Assembly: GCF_009796285.1 (NCBI RefSeq) | Contig: NZ_CP047020.1 | Span: 2,046,001 to 2,110,000 of the forward strand | Direction: 5' to 3' | DNA: 64,000 nucleotides | DNA from: Streptomyces broussonetiae | Lineage (GTDB): Bacteria; Actinomycetota; Actinomycetes; Streptomycetales; Streptomycetaceae | Part shown: positions 47,337 to 56,409 of the stretch, one piece after another | Position numbering within the stretch: the first letter of the stretch is position 1 | Layout: each line of letters opens with the position of its first letter | Made by a program: the position numbers and the translations under genes | The notes under the pieces: generated by a model | Told to the model about the DNA's origin: nothing | Database searches by the model: none | Seen by the model: the letters and a program-made list of their open reading frames with translations, nothing else

Positions 47337-48755
47337 TCAGTCGGCGGCGGCGTCGGGGCCGAAGCGGCTGCGCACCGCCGTCTGCACCTCGGCCTCCTCG
47401 GCCGGATCGGCGGCCAGGCGGCGCAGGCGCTCCACGACCCGGGCGTCGCCCGTCTCGGCGTGCCGGGCGGCGACTTCGCGGGTGGTCTCCTCGCAGTCCC
47501 ACAGGCATTCGACGGCGAAGCCGGTGGCGAACGAGGGGTCGGTGGCGGCCAGGGCACGAGCGGCGCTGCCGCGCAGGTGGGAGGAGGCCGTCTCGCGGTA
47601 GATGTGCCGCAGGACGGGGGCCGCGCAGGCGATGCCGAGGCGTCCGGCGCCGTCGACAAGGGTCCACAGGGTGGCCGCGTCGGGGCCCTCTCCGCGCACG
47701 GTCTCGCGCAGGGCGTCGAGGACCAGGTCCTTGTCGCGCGCCCCGCCGCGGCAGGCGAGCATGCGGCCGGCGGCGGCACCGAGCGCGTCGGGGCGCTGGG
47801 CCCAGCGGCGGGCCCGGTCGACGGCGGCGACACTGCGCATCCGTTCGAAGGCGTCGACGGCCGCCTCCACGACGACCGATGTGCCGTCGGCGACCGCGGC
47901 CTCGATCAGGTCCAGGGTGTCGGGATCGTTGCTGTCGGCGAGATAGCGCAGTGCGGTACAGCGGGCGCCGTCCATGCCGGCGCGGGCGGCCTGGAGGATC
48001 TCCGGGCGGTCCTCGGGGCCGGCCACGGCGACCAGACAGCGGGCCGCCGGCACATGGAGGGCGGCGCCACGGTCCATGCCCTGCTGGGCCCACTCGAAAA
48101 CGGCGCGCACACTCCATCCGGGCCGGGGACCGGTGGGCTGCATCTGCCGCTGCCAGCGGTCGAAACAGCCGGCCTCCTGAGCGGCACGCACGCGCGTGGC
48201 AATCGATTCGCGCGCATCCTCCGCCCACAGTCGCCAGGGCCGGGGCTCGAAGGCGTCCCGCACGGCGGCGGCCAGCTCGGCATCGCCCTCGGCATCGGCG
48301 GCGAAACGGGCCAGCACGGGGGCGGCGAGGGCGCGCAGGCCCGCGTCGTCGTCCCGCAGGGCCAGCTCGTCCAGGGCCCAGGCCCAGTTGGAGCCCGTGG
48401 CGGCGTACCTGCGCAGCAGTTCGAGCGCGTCCAGCCTGCCGTAGGCGGCGAGGTGGCCGAGCACGGCGAGCGCGAGGCCGGTGCGGGACTCGTCGGTGTC
48501 GAGAACGTCCTCGGGGCCGAAGAGGTGGGCCGCGATCGTGTCCAGCTCACCGTGCAGGTCGAGGTACAGGCGCGCGTAGTAGAGCGAGCGGTTCTCCACC
48601 TGCCAGTCCTCGCGGGGGTCGCGCAGCACGCACTGGTTCAGCGCCGCAAGCGCTTCCGCACGCGGGGCGGTGAGCGCGTGCAGCGTGCCATCGCCGCGGC
48701 CCCGCTGCAGCAGGCCGAGCAGCGTACCGCTCGGCGCTATGAACGGATCGAACAT
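47337..48755 (-). CDS. HEAT-repeat-like conserved protein
   Basis: About 472 residues from the ATG at 48755 (MFDPFIAPSGTLLGLLQRGRG); the frame is open from a GTG at 48770. The sequence consists of repeated helix pairs with Ala/Leu spacing (LALAVLGHLAAYGRLDALELLRRY, CTALRYLADSNDPDTLDLIEAAVADG) consistent with HEAT or PBS-lyase-type solenoids. No catalytic motif is visible. Such proteins usually mediate protein contacts. It is transcribed alone on the minus strand. Confidence 0.78.
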   Translation of the reverse strand: MFDPFIAPSGTLLGLLQRGRGDGTLHALTAPRAEALAALNQCVLRDPREDWQVENRSLYYARLYLDLHGELDTIAAHLFGPEDVLDTDESRTGLALAVLGHLAAYGRLDALELLRRYAATGSNWAWALDELALRDDDAGLRALAAPVLARFAADAEGDAELAAAVRDAFEPRPWRLWAEDARESIATRVRAAQEAGCFDRWQRQMQPTGPRPGWSVRAVFEWAQQGMDRGAALHVPAARCLVAVAGPEDRPEILQAARAGMDGARCTALRYLADSNDPDTLDLIEAAVADGTSVVVEAAVDAFERMRSVAAVDRARRWAQRPDALGAAAGRMLACRGGARDKDLVLDALRETVRGEGPDAATLWTLVDGAGRLGIACAAPVLRHIYRETASSHLRGSAARALAATDPSFATGFAVECLWDCEETTREVAARHAETGDARVVERLRRLAADPAEEAEVQTAVRSRFGPDAAAD

Positions 48756-49055
48756 GGGAAACAGCCTCACATCAAGCGTCGACGCAACCGGGGAACACGT
48801 ACTACCTGGCCGCGTGACACAACGTCGGAGCGCCCGCCGTCTCTTGCTTGCTGTAGACCATTTCTCTCTGCCTCTCGTCGGTGGCCCATGCGGACCGCAT
48901 CACGGCCCACGCGGTGCGGCAACACCTGCCCAGCCATCGTGTCCGTGAATCACGTCGTCATGATGACCCGCGGTGTGTGCTGCCGCGACCGTATTTCCGG
49001 CGGCCCCGTACCGCCTCCCCCGTTATTCGTGTCGTACCTGGTCAGGACATGTGCA
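48756..49055. other. Intergenic region between the HEAT-like and ankyrin genes
   Basis: 300 bases between two minus-strand genes. The short open frames here have no ribosome binding sites or family features. It presumably holds the promoter of the HEAT-like gene; no recognisable operator is seen. Confidence 0.4.
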
Positions 49056-49448
49056 TCAGTGCGCGCCGAACAGTTCCAGGAGATCCGTCTTGCCGAACAT
49101 CCGGGCGGTGTCGACCGCCGAGGGCGTTCCGGCGGCGGGATCGGCCCCACCCTCCAGGAGCGCCTTGATGACCTCGGTCTCGCCCTTGAAGACAGCACCC
49201 GCGAGCGGGGTCTGGCCTCGGTCGTTGACCCGGTCCGCCGCCGCGCCGCGGGCGAGCAGCGCACGCACCGAGTCTGCGTGGCCGTGGTAGGCGGCGAGCA
49301 TCACCAGGGAGTCACCGCGGTCGTTGGTGAGGTTGGCCGGAACGCCTGCGTCGACGTATGCCACGAGCGCCTCGGTCTGCCCCTTCCGGGCCAGATCGAA
49401 GATCTTGGTCGCCAGCTCCACGACCTCTGGGTCGGGGGCTTCGCTCAT
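49056..49448 (-). CDS. Ankyrin-repeat protein
   Basis: A 130-residue protein built of about three ankyrin repeats: NDRGDSLVMLAAYHGHADSV, then RALLARGAAADRVNDRGQTPLAGAV and the EVIKALLEGGADPAAGTPS repeat. It is a soluble protein-binding module with no enzymatic motif. The ATG at 49448 (MSEAPDPEVVELATKIF), with an AGGAGAGG box upstream, was preferred; the frame stays open to 49556. Similar genes are common and poorly understood in Streptomyces. Confidence 0.88.
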   Translation of the reverse strand: MSEAPDPEVVELATKIFDLARKGQTEALVAYVDAGVPANLTNDRGDSLVMLAAYHGHADSVRALLARGAAADRVNDRGQTPLAGAVFKGETEVIKALLEGGADPAAGTPSAVDTARMFGKTDLLELFGAH

Positions 49449-49755
49449 CGGCCGGACCGCCTCTCCTGGAAACTTGGGGACTGCACGGAGCGTACGGCAG
49501 CGAGCGGAACACAGCCGTACGAGTGAATCGCCAGCGTACTGGCTCGCGCGGCACATGACCCGATGTGCCCGAGGTAAAGATCACCCACAGCGTGCGCCGG
49601 CGCCATCGGCCCTTGTCAGCCTGGCCCGAACCGCTACGCCAGCCGGGCGAAATAAGTCGGATTTCACCCGTTTGCACCTTTTATCGTATGGATACATCCT
49701 GTGATCCTGGAAGAACTCATGGTGACTGTCCCCCCTCGACACCAGGAGGTCTCAA
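49449..49755. other. Divergent intergenic region upstream of smeA
   Basis: 307 bases between the ankyrin gene (minus) and smeA (plus). AT-richer sequence (caccttttatcgtatggata, 49675-49694) lies about 60 bases upstream of smeA and includes TTGCAC followed by a TATGGATACAT block, a possible promoter. The known whi-gene dependence of smeA in S. coelicolor cannot be assigned to a site here. Confidence 0.4.
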
Positions 49756-49950
49756 ATGATCCTCTCCATGTCCGGCGTCATGATTCTCGGCGTCATCGTC
49801 TTCCTGTTCTTCCGCAAGGACGGGCTCAAGGGCACACACGCCACGGTGACGGCCCTGTTCGGCTTCTACCTCGCCAGCACCGGCATCGCCCCGAGCATCA
49901 AGGCCGGCGGCGAGAGCCTGGCGAGCCTCCTCGGCGGGATCAAGTTCTGA
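49756..49950 (+). CDS. smeA: Sporulation small membrane protein SmeA
   Basis: A 64-residue hydrophobic protein: MILSMSGVMILGVIVFLFF, then RKDGLKG, a second membrane segment TVTALFGFYLAS, and SIKAGGESLASLLGGIKF. In S. coelicolor SmeA (SCO1415) is needed for normal spore septation and targets SffA to septa. Identity rests on size, two membrane segments and the adjoining sffA. A very good ribosome binding site (AGGAGGT) precedes the ATG. It is followed 40 bases later by sffA in the same transcript. Confidence 0.88.
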   Translation: MILSMSGVMILGVIVFLFFRKDGLKGTHATVTALFGFYLASTGIAPSIKAGGESLASLLGGIKF

Positions 49951-49990
49951 CCCGGCCCGCCCCGCCCGCACGCACCGTCAGGAGACAGCA

Positions 49991-51589
49991 GTGGCCCGGC
50001 GCCCTCTCCCCCGCATTCTGAGCAAAGACAGCGCCCAGATCGCCCGGACGCAGATCGCCCGGAGCCGGGAGCTGGCGCGGACGGCGGCCGACAGTGCCAC
50101 GGACGTCCTCCACCCGCTGATCACCGTCACGCGCGGGCTGCGCCGGCTGGCCTCGGCCGGGCGGCGCAAGTGGGAGGACACGCCCAAGGACAAGCGCGGG
50201 CCACTGCTCTTCCTGGTGGCCTCCCTGGTCCTGGCCGTGGCACTGCTGCCGTACGGCCCGCTGCTCGCCGTCATGAGCCTGATGGCGGCGGCGGCCTGGC
50301 ACGGCCGTGACCGCACCGAACCGACGCCCGAGGGACCGGACGAGTCGCAGGTCGAACGGCTCCGGACCCTCTATGAGGCCCTGGTGCCGTACTTCTCCAG
50401 CCCCGAGGACCCGGCGCCGCTGTACGCGCACGGCGGGGAGTGGGAAAAGGCCTTCGCAACGCACGAATTCGACGACGACGGACGCGTCGGCCATCTCCTG
50501 ATCCGCTACCCCGCCTACTTCCCCGACGGCGAGCCCGAGGCCCGCGCGCGGATCGAGCAGCTGCTCACCGCGAAGGCCGGACGGGGCCGCGAGTACCGCT
50601 TCGCATGGGACGAGGAGGGCAACCGGCTCACCGTCACCGTCCTCGCCCCGCTGCCCACCGACATCGCCGCCCAGCACTTCGTCACCACGCCCGGCGAGAC
50701 CGTGCTCGGCTTCACCGACCCGAGCGAGGTGCAGCGCACGCTCCCCCTCGCCTACGGCGAGGAGCAGATCGACGTCCCGCCGGTCGTCTGGCGTACCGGT
50801 GTGCGCTCCACCGAGCCGCACCTGCTGGCCATGGGACATCCCGGCAGCGGCGCGTCGACCCTGCTGCGCTCCGTGGCCCTGCAGGCCCTGCGGCACGGCG
50901 ACGTCCTCATCGTCGACGGCGGCGGCACCGGCGAGTACGCGTGCCTGACCGGCCGGGACGGCGTACTGGCCGTGGAGTGCGCCCTGCCCGGCGCCCTGGC
51001 GAGCCTGGAATGGGTCGCACAGGAGACCGAACGGCGGCTCATCGCCATCAACATGGCCCGGCAGGCGGGCGACCCGCCCCCTGCGGACACCCGGCGTGCG
51101 CTGTGGATCCTGCTGGACCGCCCGGCGGTCTTCGCCCACCTCGCCGCTTCCGACGGCCGCAAGGATCCGCAGGAACTCCTCCAGGTTCCGCTGCGGCACG
51201 GCCGTGCGGCGAACGTGACCGTCGTCGTGGCCGAGCAGTTCGACGGCGCGGAGGCACTGAGCGACCCGGTACGGCAGCACACGCGCGCGCGGGTCGTGCT
51301 CGGCTCCGCGACGCCCCGGCAGGTGGAGGCGGTGCTGGGCGCTCCGCCGCACACGACACCACTGGGACACATGCCGCCGGGACGCGGGTACGCACGGCTG
51401 GGCTCCGGCCCGGTGCTGAGGCTCCAGGTACCGCGGACGCCCGACCCGTACGACGACGCCACGAGCGACGCCGACCGGGCAGCGGTGCTGGACCTGCTGC
51501 CCCCACGGGCCGGTGCCGCGCAGGCAGAGCCGACGGGCCTGGCCGAGCCGACGGTGACCGCGGAGGCCGTGGGGGTGGAGAGCGGGTGA
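49991..51589 (+). CDS. sffA: FtsK/SpoIIIE-like septum protein SffA
   Basis: 532 residues. Two membrane segments (about 71-103) are followed by a long cytoplasmic part with an FtsK/TraB-like fold: LLAMGHPGSGASTLL, DVLIVDGGGTGEY and RALWILLDRPAVF. The Walker A lysine is absent (GSGAST instead of GSGKST, Ala288), and the segment aligned with Walker B has LLD without a following Glu. In S. coelicolor SffA is delivered to sporulation septa by SmeA. The GTG start follows AGGAGA. The loss of Walker A lysine raises doubt about translocase activity. Confidence 0.85.
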   Translation: MARRPLPRILSKDSAQIARTQIARSRELARTAADSATDVLHPLITVTRGLRRLASAGRRKWEDTPKDKRGPLLFLVASLVLAVALLPYGPLLAVMSLMAAAAWHGRDRTEPTPEGPDESQVERLRTLYEALVPYFSSPEDPAPLYAHGGEWEKAFATHEFDDDGRVGHLLIRYPAYFPDGEPEARARIEQLLTAKAGRGREYRFAWDEEGNRLTVTVLAPLPTDIAAQHFVTTPGETVLGFTDPSEVQRTLPLAYGEEQIDVPPVVWRTGVRSTEPHLLAMGHPGSGASTLLRSVALQALRHGDVLIVDGGGTGEYACLTGRDGVLAVECALPGALASLEWVAQETERRLIAINMARQAGDPPPADTRRALWILLDRPAVFAHLAASDGRKDPQELLQVPLRHGRAANVTVVVAEQFDGAEALSDPVRQHTRARVVLGSATPRQVEAVLGAPPHTTPLGHMPPGRGYARLGSGPVLRLQVPRTPDPYDDATSDADRAAVLDLLPPRAGAAQAEPTGLAEPTVTAEAVGVESG

Positions 51590-51691
51590 GGGACCCCGTG
51601 TTCAGCGTCCCGCCGGGGCGCGGGGAACCGCATGGTCGGCCCGCCACGCGCCGCGCGGACGCCGGCTCACGGCGCTCCGGTCCGGCAGGCG

Positions 51692-53200
51692 TCAGGCCAC
51701 GAACGTCCGCGGCGCCTCCGCCGTCCCCGTAGCGCCCGTCTCCACCAGCCGAGCCGCGGCGGCCAACCGGATCGCCGCCTCCTGCGCCACCGCTCCCCCG
51801 ACGGTGAACGGCAGTCGCAGATAGCCCTCGAACGCGCCGTCCACACCGAAGCGCGGCCCGGACGGGACACGGACGCCGGTCCGTTCGCCCGCTTCGGCGA
51901 GCCGGGATCCGGACAGACCGCCGGCCCGCACCCACAGGGTCAGCCCGCCCTGCGGCACCTCGAACTCCCAGGTGGGCAGCTCGCGGCGGAGCGCCGCCAC
52001 CAGCGCATCCCGGTTCTCCCGGGCCTGGGCGCGCCGCAGCTCCACCGCCTGCGCCCAACCTCCCGTACTGAAGAGCCAGTTGACGGCCAGCTGTTCCAGC
52101 ACCGGCGTACCGAGATCGGCATAGGCCCGCGCGGCGACCAGGCTTCGGATCACGTCCGGCGCCGCACGCACCCAGCCGATGCGCATGCCGGCCCAGAACG
52201 CCTTGCTGGCCGAGCCGACCGTGATCACCGTGGAGCCGGCCGGGTCGAACCCGCACACGGGGCGCGGCATGCCCGCCGCGCTGATGTCGTCGTCCAGCCA
52301 CAGCTCGGACATCGTCTCGTCGGCGACGAGCACCGTGCCGGCCGAGCGCGCCGCGTCCACCAGCCGGCGCCGCTGGTCCTCGTCGGCGAGCGCGCCGGTG
52401 GGGTTGTGGAAGTCGGCGACCACGTAGGCGATGCGCGGCGCGGCCTCCCGCAGGACCTGGCGCCAGCGGTCCAGGTCCCAGCCGGTGAGTCCCTCGGCCA
52501 TCGCCACGGGGACCAGCCGGGCACCCGCCTCGCGCATCAGCTGGAGGATGTTGGCGTAGGACGGGGACTCGACGGCGATGCGCTCACCGCGGCCGGCGAA
52601 GAGGTGGCAGATCGCGTCGATGGCGCCCATCGCGCCGGTCGTGACCATGATCTGCTCGGGCATGGTGGGGATCCCGCGCGCGGTGTAGCGCTCGGCGATC
52701 ATGGCGCGCAGGGCGGGCAGCCCGGCCGGGTAGTCGCCGTGTGTGTGGGCGTACGGCGGCAGTTCCTCCAGGGCGCCCTGCACGGCACGGGTGAGCCAGG
52801 GCTCCGGGGCCGGGAGCGAGGCGCAGCCCAGGTCGATCACCGATCCCAGCGCCTCCGGGGGCAGGGGCTCGAGGCCACGGGCCGGAATCGGGTTCCCGGC
52901 CGGTACCGAGGTCCAGCTGCCGGCGCCGCGCCGGGACTCCAGGAAACCTTCGCCGCGCAGGGCCTCGTACGCGGCCGCGACGGTGGTGCGACTCACGGAC
53001 AGGGCGAGGGCCAGTTCGCGTTCCGCGGGGAGGCGGGCGGCGACCGGCACGCGCCCTTCGAGCACCAGCAGCCGGATGCCGTCGGCCAGGGCACGGTAGG
53101 CCGGAGGCCGGCGGGTGCCGGGCCCGGCCGGGCGCTCCTGCTGGGAGGTGAGCAGCCGCGCGAGCTGTGCGGCACCCATCGCAGAGGTCCACTGTGCCAT
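51692..53200 (-). CDS. MocR-type GntR/aminotransferase regulator
   Basis: A 502-residue fusion of an N-terminal GntR winged HTH (PAYRALADGIRLLVLEG, RELALALSVSRTTVAAAYEAL) and a class I aminotransferase-like domain. The PLP lysine is Lys333 in GSASKAFWAG, and the ring-stacking and phosphate-binding blocks (FHNPTGA, VADETMSELWLDDD) are intact. MocR/PdxR proteins bind PLP and regulate a neighbouring gene. Here that neighbour is the divergent YczE-like membrane protein, as in B. subtilis, where YczR controls yczE. The start is ATG at 53200. Confidence 0.93.
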   Translation of the reverse strand: MAQWTSAMGAAQLARLLTSQQERPAGPGTRRPPAYRALADGIRLLVLEGRVPVAARLPAERELALALSVSRTTVAAAYEALRGEGFLESRRGAGSWTSVPAGNPIPARGLEPLPPEALGSVIDLGCASLPAPEPWLTRAVQGALEELPPYAHTHGDYPAGLPALRAMIAERYTARGIPTMPEQIMVTTGAMGAIDAICHLFAGRGERIAVESPSYANILQLMREAGARLVPVAMAEGLTGWDLDRWRQVLREAAPRIAYVVADFHNPTGALADEDQRRRLVDAARSAGTVLVADETMSELWLDDDISAAGMPRPVCGFDPAGSTVITVGSASKAFWAGMRIGWVRAAPDVIRSLVAARAYADLGTPVLEQLAVNWLFSTGGWAQAVELRRAQARENRDALVAALRRELPTWEFEVPQGGLTLWVRAGGLSGSRLAEAGERTGVRVPSGPRFGVDGAFEGYLRLPFTVGGAVAQEAAIRLAAAARLVETGATGTAEAPRTFVA

Positions 53201-53302
53201 GTAGATCAGTCCACCTTCCCCGAATTGGCCATGGATGGCTCTTCATCCCAAGCCACAGAGTGACATGTGTCAGGCCACCGCCACCACCCAGGGGGGTATC
53301 TC

Positions 53303-53956
53303 ATGTCCACTCCGGACCGTCTCGGACGACGGTTGTTCCAGCTGTACGCCGGGCTGGCGCTCTACGGCGCGAGTTCCGCGCTGCTCGTGCGGGCGGGCCT
53401 CGGCCTCGAGCCCTGGAACGTGCTGCACCAGGGGCTCTCGGAGCTGACCGGGCTGAGCATGGGCGTCGTGCTGACCATCGTGGGAGCAGCGGTGCTGCTG
53501 CTGTGGATCCCGCTGCGCCAGCGCCCGGGTCTCGGCACGGTCTCCAACGTGCTCGTCATCGGTTTCACCATGGACGCCACGCTCGGACCGGTCCCGGACG
53601 CACACTCGTTCTCCGTCGGCGTGCCGATGATGCTCGCGGGGATCGTGCTGAACGGTGCGGCCACCGGTCTGTACATCTCCGCGCGCTTCGGCGCCGGGCC
53701 CCGCGACGGCCTGATGACCGGGCTGCACCGGCTCACCGGCCGCTCGATCCGGCTGATCCGGACGTCGATCGAGGTGGCCGTGGTGGTCACCGGGTTCCTG
53801 CTGGGCGGCACCATCGGGGTGGGCACCGTGCTGTACGCGGTGTCGATCGGCCCGCTGGCCCAGTTCTTCCTGCGGATGTTCGACGTCCCTGTGGCATCGA
53901 CCCGAAGCACGGTCGTTGCCGAAGCGACACCGCAGGGGGTGATACTGCGTCCGTGA
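53303..53956 (+). CDS. YczE/YitT-like membrane protein
   Basis: 217 residues with about five membrane segments (LFQLYAGLALYGASSALLV, GVVLTIVGAAVLLLWIPL, MMLAGIVLNGAATGLYI and others). The GLGLEPWNVLHQGL and FGAGPRDGLM motifs mark the YczE family, whose transport or lipid role is unknown. The ATG at 53303 lies 102 bases from the divergent MocR gene, whose product probably controls it. The stop overlaps the GDPD start by GTGA. Confidence 0.88.
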   Translation: MSTPDRLGRRLFQLYAGLALYGASSALLVRAGLGLEPWNVLHQGLSELTGLSMGVVLTIVGAAVLLLWIPLRQRPGLGTVSNVLVIGFTMDATLGPVPDAHSFSVGVPMMLAGIVLNGAATGLYISARFGAGPRDGLMTGLHRLTGRSIRLIRTSIEVAVVVTGFLLGGTIGVGTVLYAVSIGPLAQFFLRMFDVPVASTRSTVVAEATPQGVILRP

Positions 53957-54729
53957 GCCTCACGACACCGCCCAAGCGCCACCCCTACCTCGACCACCCG
54001 GGCCCCATAGCCTTCGCCCACCGGGGCGGGGCGGCCGACGGCATCGAGAACACCGTGGCGCAGTTCCGGCGCGCCGTCGAGATGGGCTACCGGTACATCG
54101 AGACCGATGTGCACGCCACGGCGGACAGCCGGCTCGTCGCCTTCCACGACTCGACCCTGGACCGGGTCACCGACGGCGCGGGCCGGATCGCGGACCTGCC
54201 GTGGGAGGACGTCCGGCACGCACGGGTGGGCGGCCGTGAACCGGTGCCGCTGTTCGAGGAGTTGCTGGAGACCTTCCCCGAGGTCCGCTGGAACGTCGAC
54301 GTCAAGGCGGAGCCCGCCCTGCGGCCCCTGCTGGACCTGATCGAGCGCACGGACGCCTGGGACCGGGTCTGCGTGGGCTCCTTCTCCGAGGCGCGCGTGC
54401 TGCGTGCCCAGCGGCTGGCCGGTCCGCGCCTGGCCACCTCGTTCGGCACACGGGGGGTGCTCAGCCTCCGGCTGCGCTCCTGGGGCCTGCCGGCCGCCGT
54501 ACGCCGCTCCGCCGTCGCGGCCCAGGTGCCCGAGGCCCAGTCGGGCGTGCCGGTGGTCGACGAGCGTTTCGTGCGCGCCGCCCACGCGCTCGGGCTGCAG
54601 GTGCACGTGTGGACGATCAACGAGCCGGAGCGCATGCACCGGCTCCTGGACCTAGGTGTCGATGGCATCATGACCGATCACATCGACACGTTGCGCAAGG
54701 TCATGGAGGACCGCGGCGTCTGGGTCTGA
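53953..54729 (+). CDS. Glycerophosphodiester phosphodiesterase
   Basis: A 258-residue GDPD-family enzyme that hydrolyses glycerophosphodiesters to glycerol 3-phosphate and an alcohol. The family motifs are complete: AHRGG with catalytic His, ENTVAQF, the metal-binding ETDVHATAD and LVAFHD with second His, WNVDVKAEPA, and the terminal VDGIMTDHID. No signal peptide is seen. The GTG start (53953) overlaps the previous stop as GTGA, indicating coupling with the YczE-like gene. The glp genes upstream in the window could use its product. Confidence 0.93.
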   Translation: MSLTTPPKRHPYLDHPGPIAFAHRGGAADGIENTVAQFRRAVEMGYRYIETDVHATADSRLVAFHDSTLDRVTDGAGRIADLPWEDVRHARVGGREPVPLFEELLETFPEVRWNVDVKAEPALRPLLDLIERTDAWDRVCVGSFSEARVLRAQRLAGPRLATSFGTRGVLSLRLRSWGLPAAVRRSAVAAQVPEAQSGVPVVDERFVRAAHALGLQVHVWTINEPERMHRLLDLGVDGIMTDHIDTLRKVMEDRGVWV

Positions 54730-54784
54730 CCGGCCCCGCGGCGGCCCGAGCCTTCGCAGTTGAACGGGGAAAGCGAGGGCACGG

Positions 54785-56131
54785 GTGGAAACCGACACCG
54801 TGCGCACACCGGCGGCGGGCGAGAGCGCCGACCTCAGGCGCGAGCAGCACGGCTGGTACGTCTACGACTGGGCCTGCTCGGTCTACTCGACCAGCGTCCT
54901 GACGGTCTTCCTGGGGCCGTACCTCACCTCGGTCGCCGAGCGCGCCGCGGACCCGGGCGGCTATGTGCATCCGCTGGGCGTCCCGGTCAGGGCGGGCTCC
55001 TTCTTCGCCTACTCGGTGTCGCTCTCGGTGATCCTGGCCGTCGTGCTGATGCCGCTCGTGGGCAGCGCGGCCGACCGTACGGGGCGCAAGAAGCCGCTGC
55101 TCGCGGTGGCCGCGTACACCGGGGCCGCGGCGACCACGGGCATGTTCTTCCTCGACGGCGACCGGTACCTGCTCGGCGGGGTGCTCCTGATCGTGGCCAA
55201 CGCGGCGCAGTCCGTCGGGATGATGCTCTACAACTCCTACCTGCCGCAGATCGCCCCGCCCGAGGAGCGCGACGCGATCTCCTCACGGGGGTGGGCCTTC
55301 GGCTACGCGGCGGGCTCCTCGGTCCTCGTCGGCAACCTGGTGCTGTACTCGGCGCACGGATCCTTCGGCCTGTCCCAGACAGAGGCCGTGCGGATCTGTC
55401 TGGCCGCGGCGGGCCTGTGGTGGGGCGCCTTCACGCTCGTACCCCTGCGCAGGCTGCGCGACCGGCACACGCGCGTGGAGCGCGCGACGGCACCCGGGCT
55501 GCGCCAGCTCGCCGCGACGGTCCGGGACATGCGCCGGCATCCGCTGACGCTGGCGTTCCTGCTGGCGTACCTGATCTACAACGACGGCATCCAGACGGTG
55601 ATCTCCCAGGCCTCGGTCTACGGCTCCCAGGAGCTGGGGCTCGGGCAGTCGACACTCATCGTGGCGGTCCTGCTGGTGCAGGTGCTGGCCGTGGCCGGGG
55701 CACTGGCGATGGGCCGGCTGGCACGGACGTACGGCGCGCAGCGGACGATCCTGGGCTCGCTGGTGGCCTGGACGGTCACGCTGGCCGCCGGTTACTTCCT
55801 GCCCGCGAAGGCACCCGTGTTCTTCTTCGTGCTGGCCGGCGGGATCGGCCTGGTCCTCGGCGGCAGCCAGGCGCTGTCCCGGTCGCTGTTCTCCCATCTG
55901 GTGCCGCCGGGCAAGGAGGCCGAGTACTTCTCGGCGTACGAGCTGAGCGACCGCGGGATGAGCTGGCTCGGGCCGCTGCTGTTCGGTGTGACCTACCAGC
56001 TGACCGGGAGCTATCGCTCCGCGATCATCTCGCTGGTGGCCTTCTTCGTCATCGGCTTTGTCCTGCTCGCCCGGGTTCCGGTGCGCCGGGCGATCGCCGA
56101 GGCGGGCAACCCCGTCCCCAAGTCGATCTAA
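54785..56131 (+). CDS. MFS transporter, UMF1/Atg22-like
   Basis: 448 residues with about 12 membrane segments. The start HGWYVYDWACSVYSTSVLTVFLGPYL is typical of the UMF1/Atg22 family, in which a conserved YDW block opens the first segment. A DRTGRKKPLL loop between segments 2 and 3 corresponds to the MFS signature. Substrates of this family are mostly unknown. The GTG start at 54785 follows GAGGG. Confidence 0.88.
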   Translation: METDTVRTPAAGESADLRREQHGWYVYDWACSVYSTSVLTVFLGPYLTSVAERAADPGGYVHPLGVPVRAGSFFAYSVSLSVILAVVLMPLVGSAADRTGRKKPLLAVAAYTGAAATTGMFFLDGDRYLLGGVLLIVANAAQSVGMMLYNSYLPQIAPPEERDAISSRGWAFGYAAGSSVLVGNLVLYSAHGSFGLSQTEAVRICLAAAGLWWGAFTLVPLRRLRDRHTRVERATAPGLRQLAATVRDMRRHPLTLAFLLAYLIYNDGIQTVISQASVYGSQELGLGQSTLIVAVLLVQVLAVAGALAMGRLARTYGAQRTILGSLVAWTVTLAAGYFLPAKAPVFFFVLAGGIGLVLGGSQALSRSLFSHLVPPGKEAEYFSAYELSDRGMSWLGPLLFGVTYQLTGSYRSAIISLVAFFVIGFVLLARVPVRRAIAEAGNPVPKSI

Positions 56132-56322
56132 CGCGGATTTAGCGCTCAAGGCGAAAGGGCGGTAGTGTACGCGTTTGGCCTGCCAGGCGTACCGTTACTG
56201 CGCGTCAAAGATGCCGAAACGCTGGGTGACATCTGCTAGCAGATGTGACAAACCGGGCGCTGGTGGGTACAACAAGGGGCGGCTACGACGGCGACGCATG
56301 ACCCGGAACGGGACCCGGAACG

Positions 56323-56348
56323 GGAATCTTTACCGCCGACCGGACGTT
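56323..56348 (+). promoter_or_regulatory. SigR-type (thiol-stress) promoter of rbpA
   Basis: GGAAT (56323-56327), exactly 18 bases, then GTT (56346-56348), matching the SigR consensus GGAAT-N18-GTT. It is 62 bases upstream of rbpA. In S. coelicolor rbpA is a known SigR target, which supports the reading. The match and spacing are seen directly. Confidence 0.85.
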
Positions 56349-56409
56349 GACCGGATGACGACGACAGCGACACCTGTCCTGTGGGCGACAAGCCCGGGAG
56401 GCACGATTC

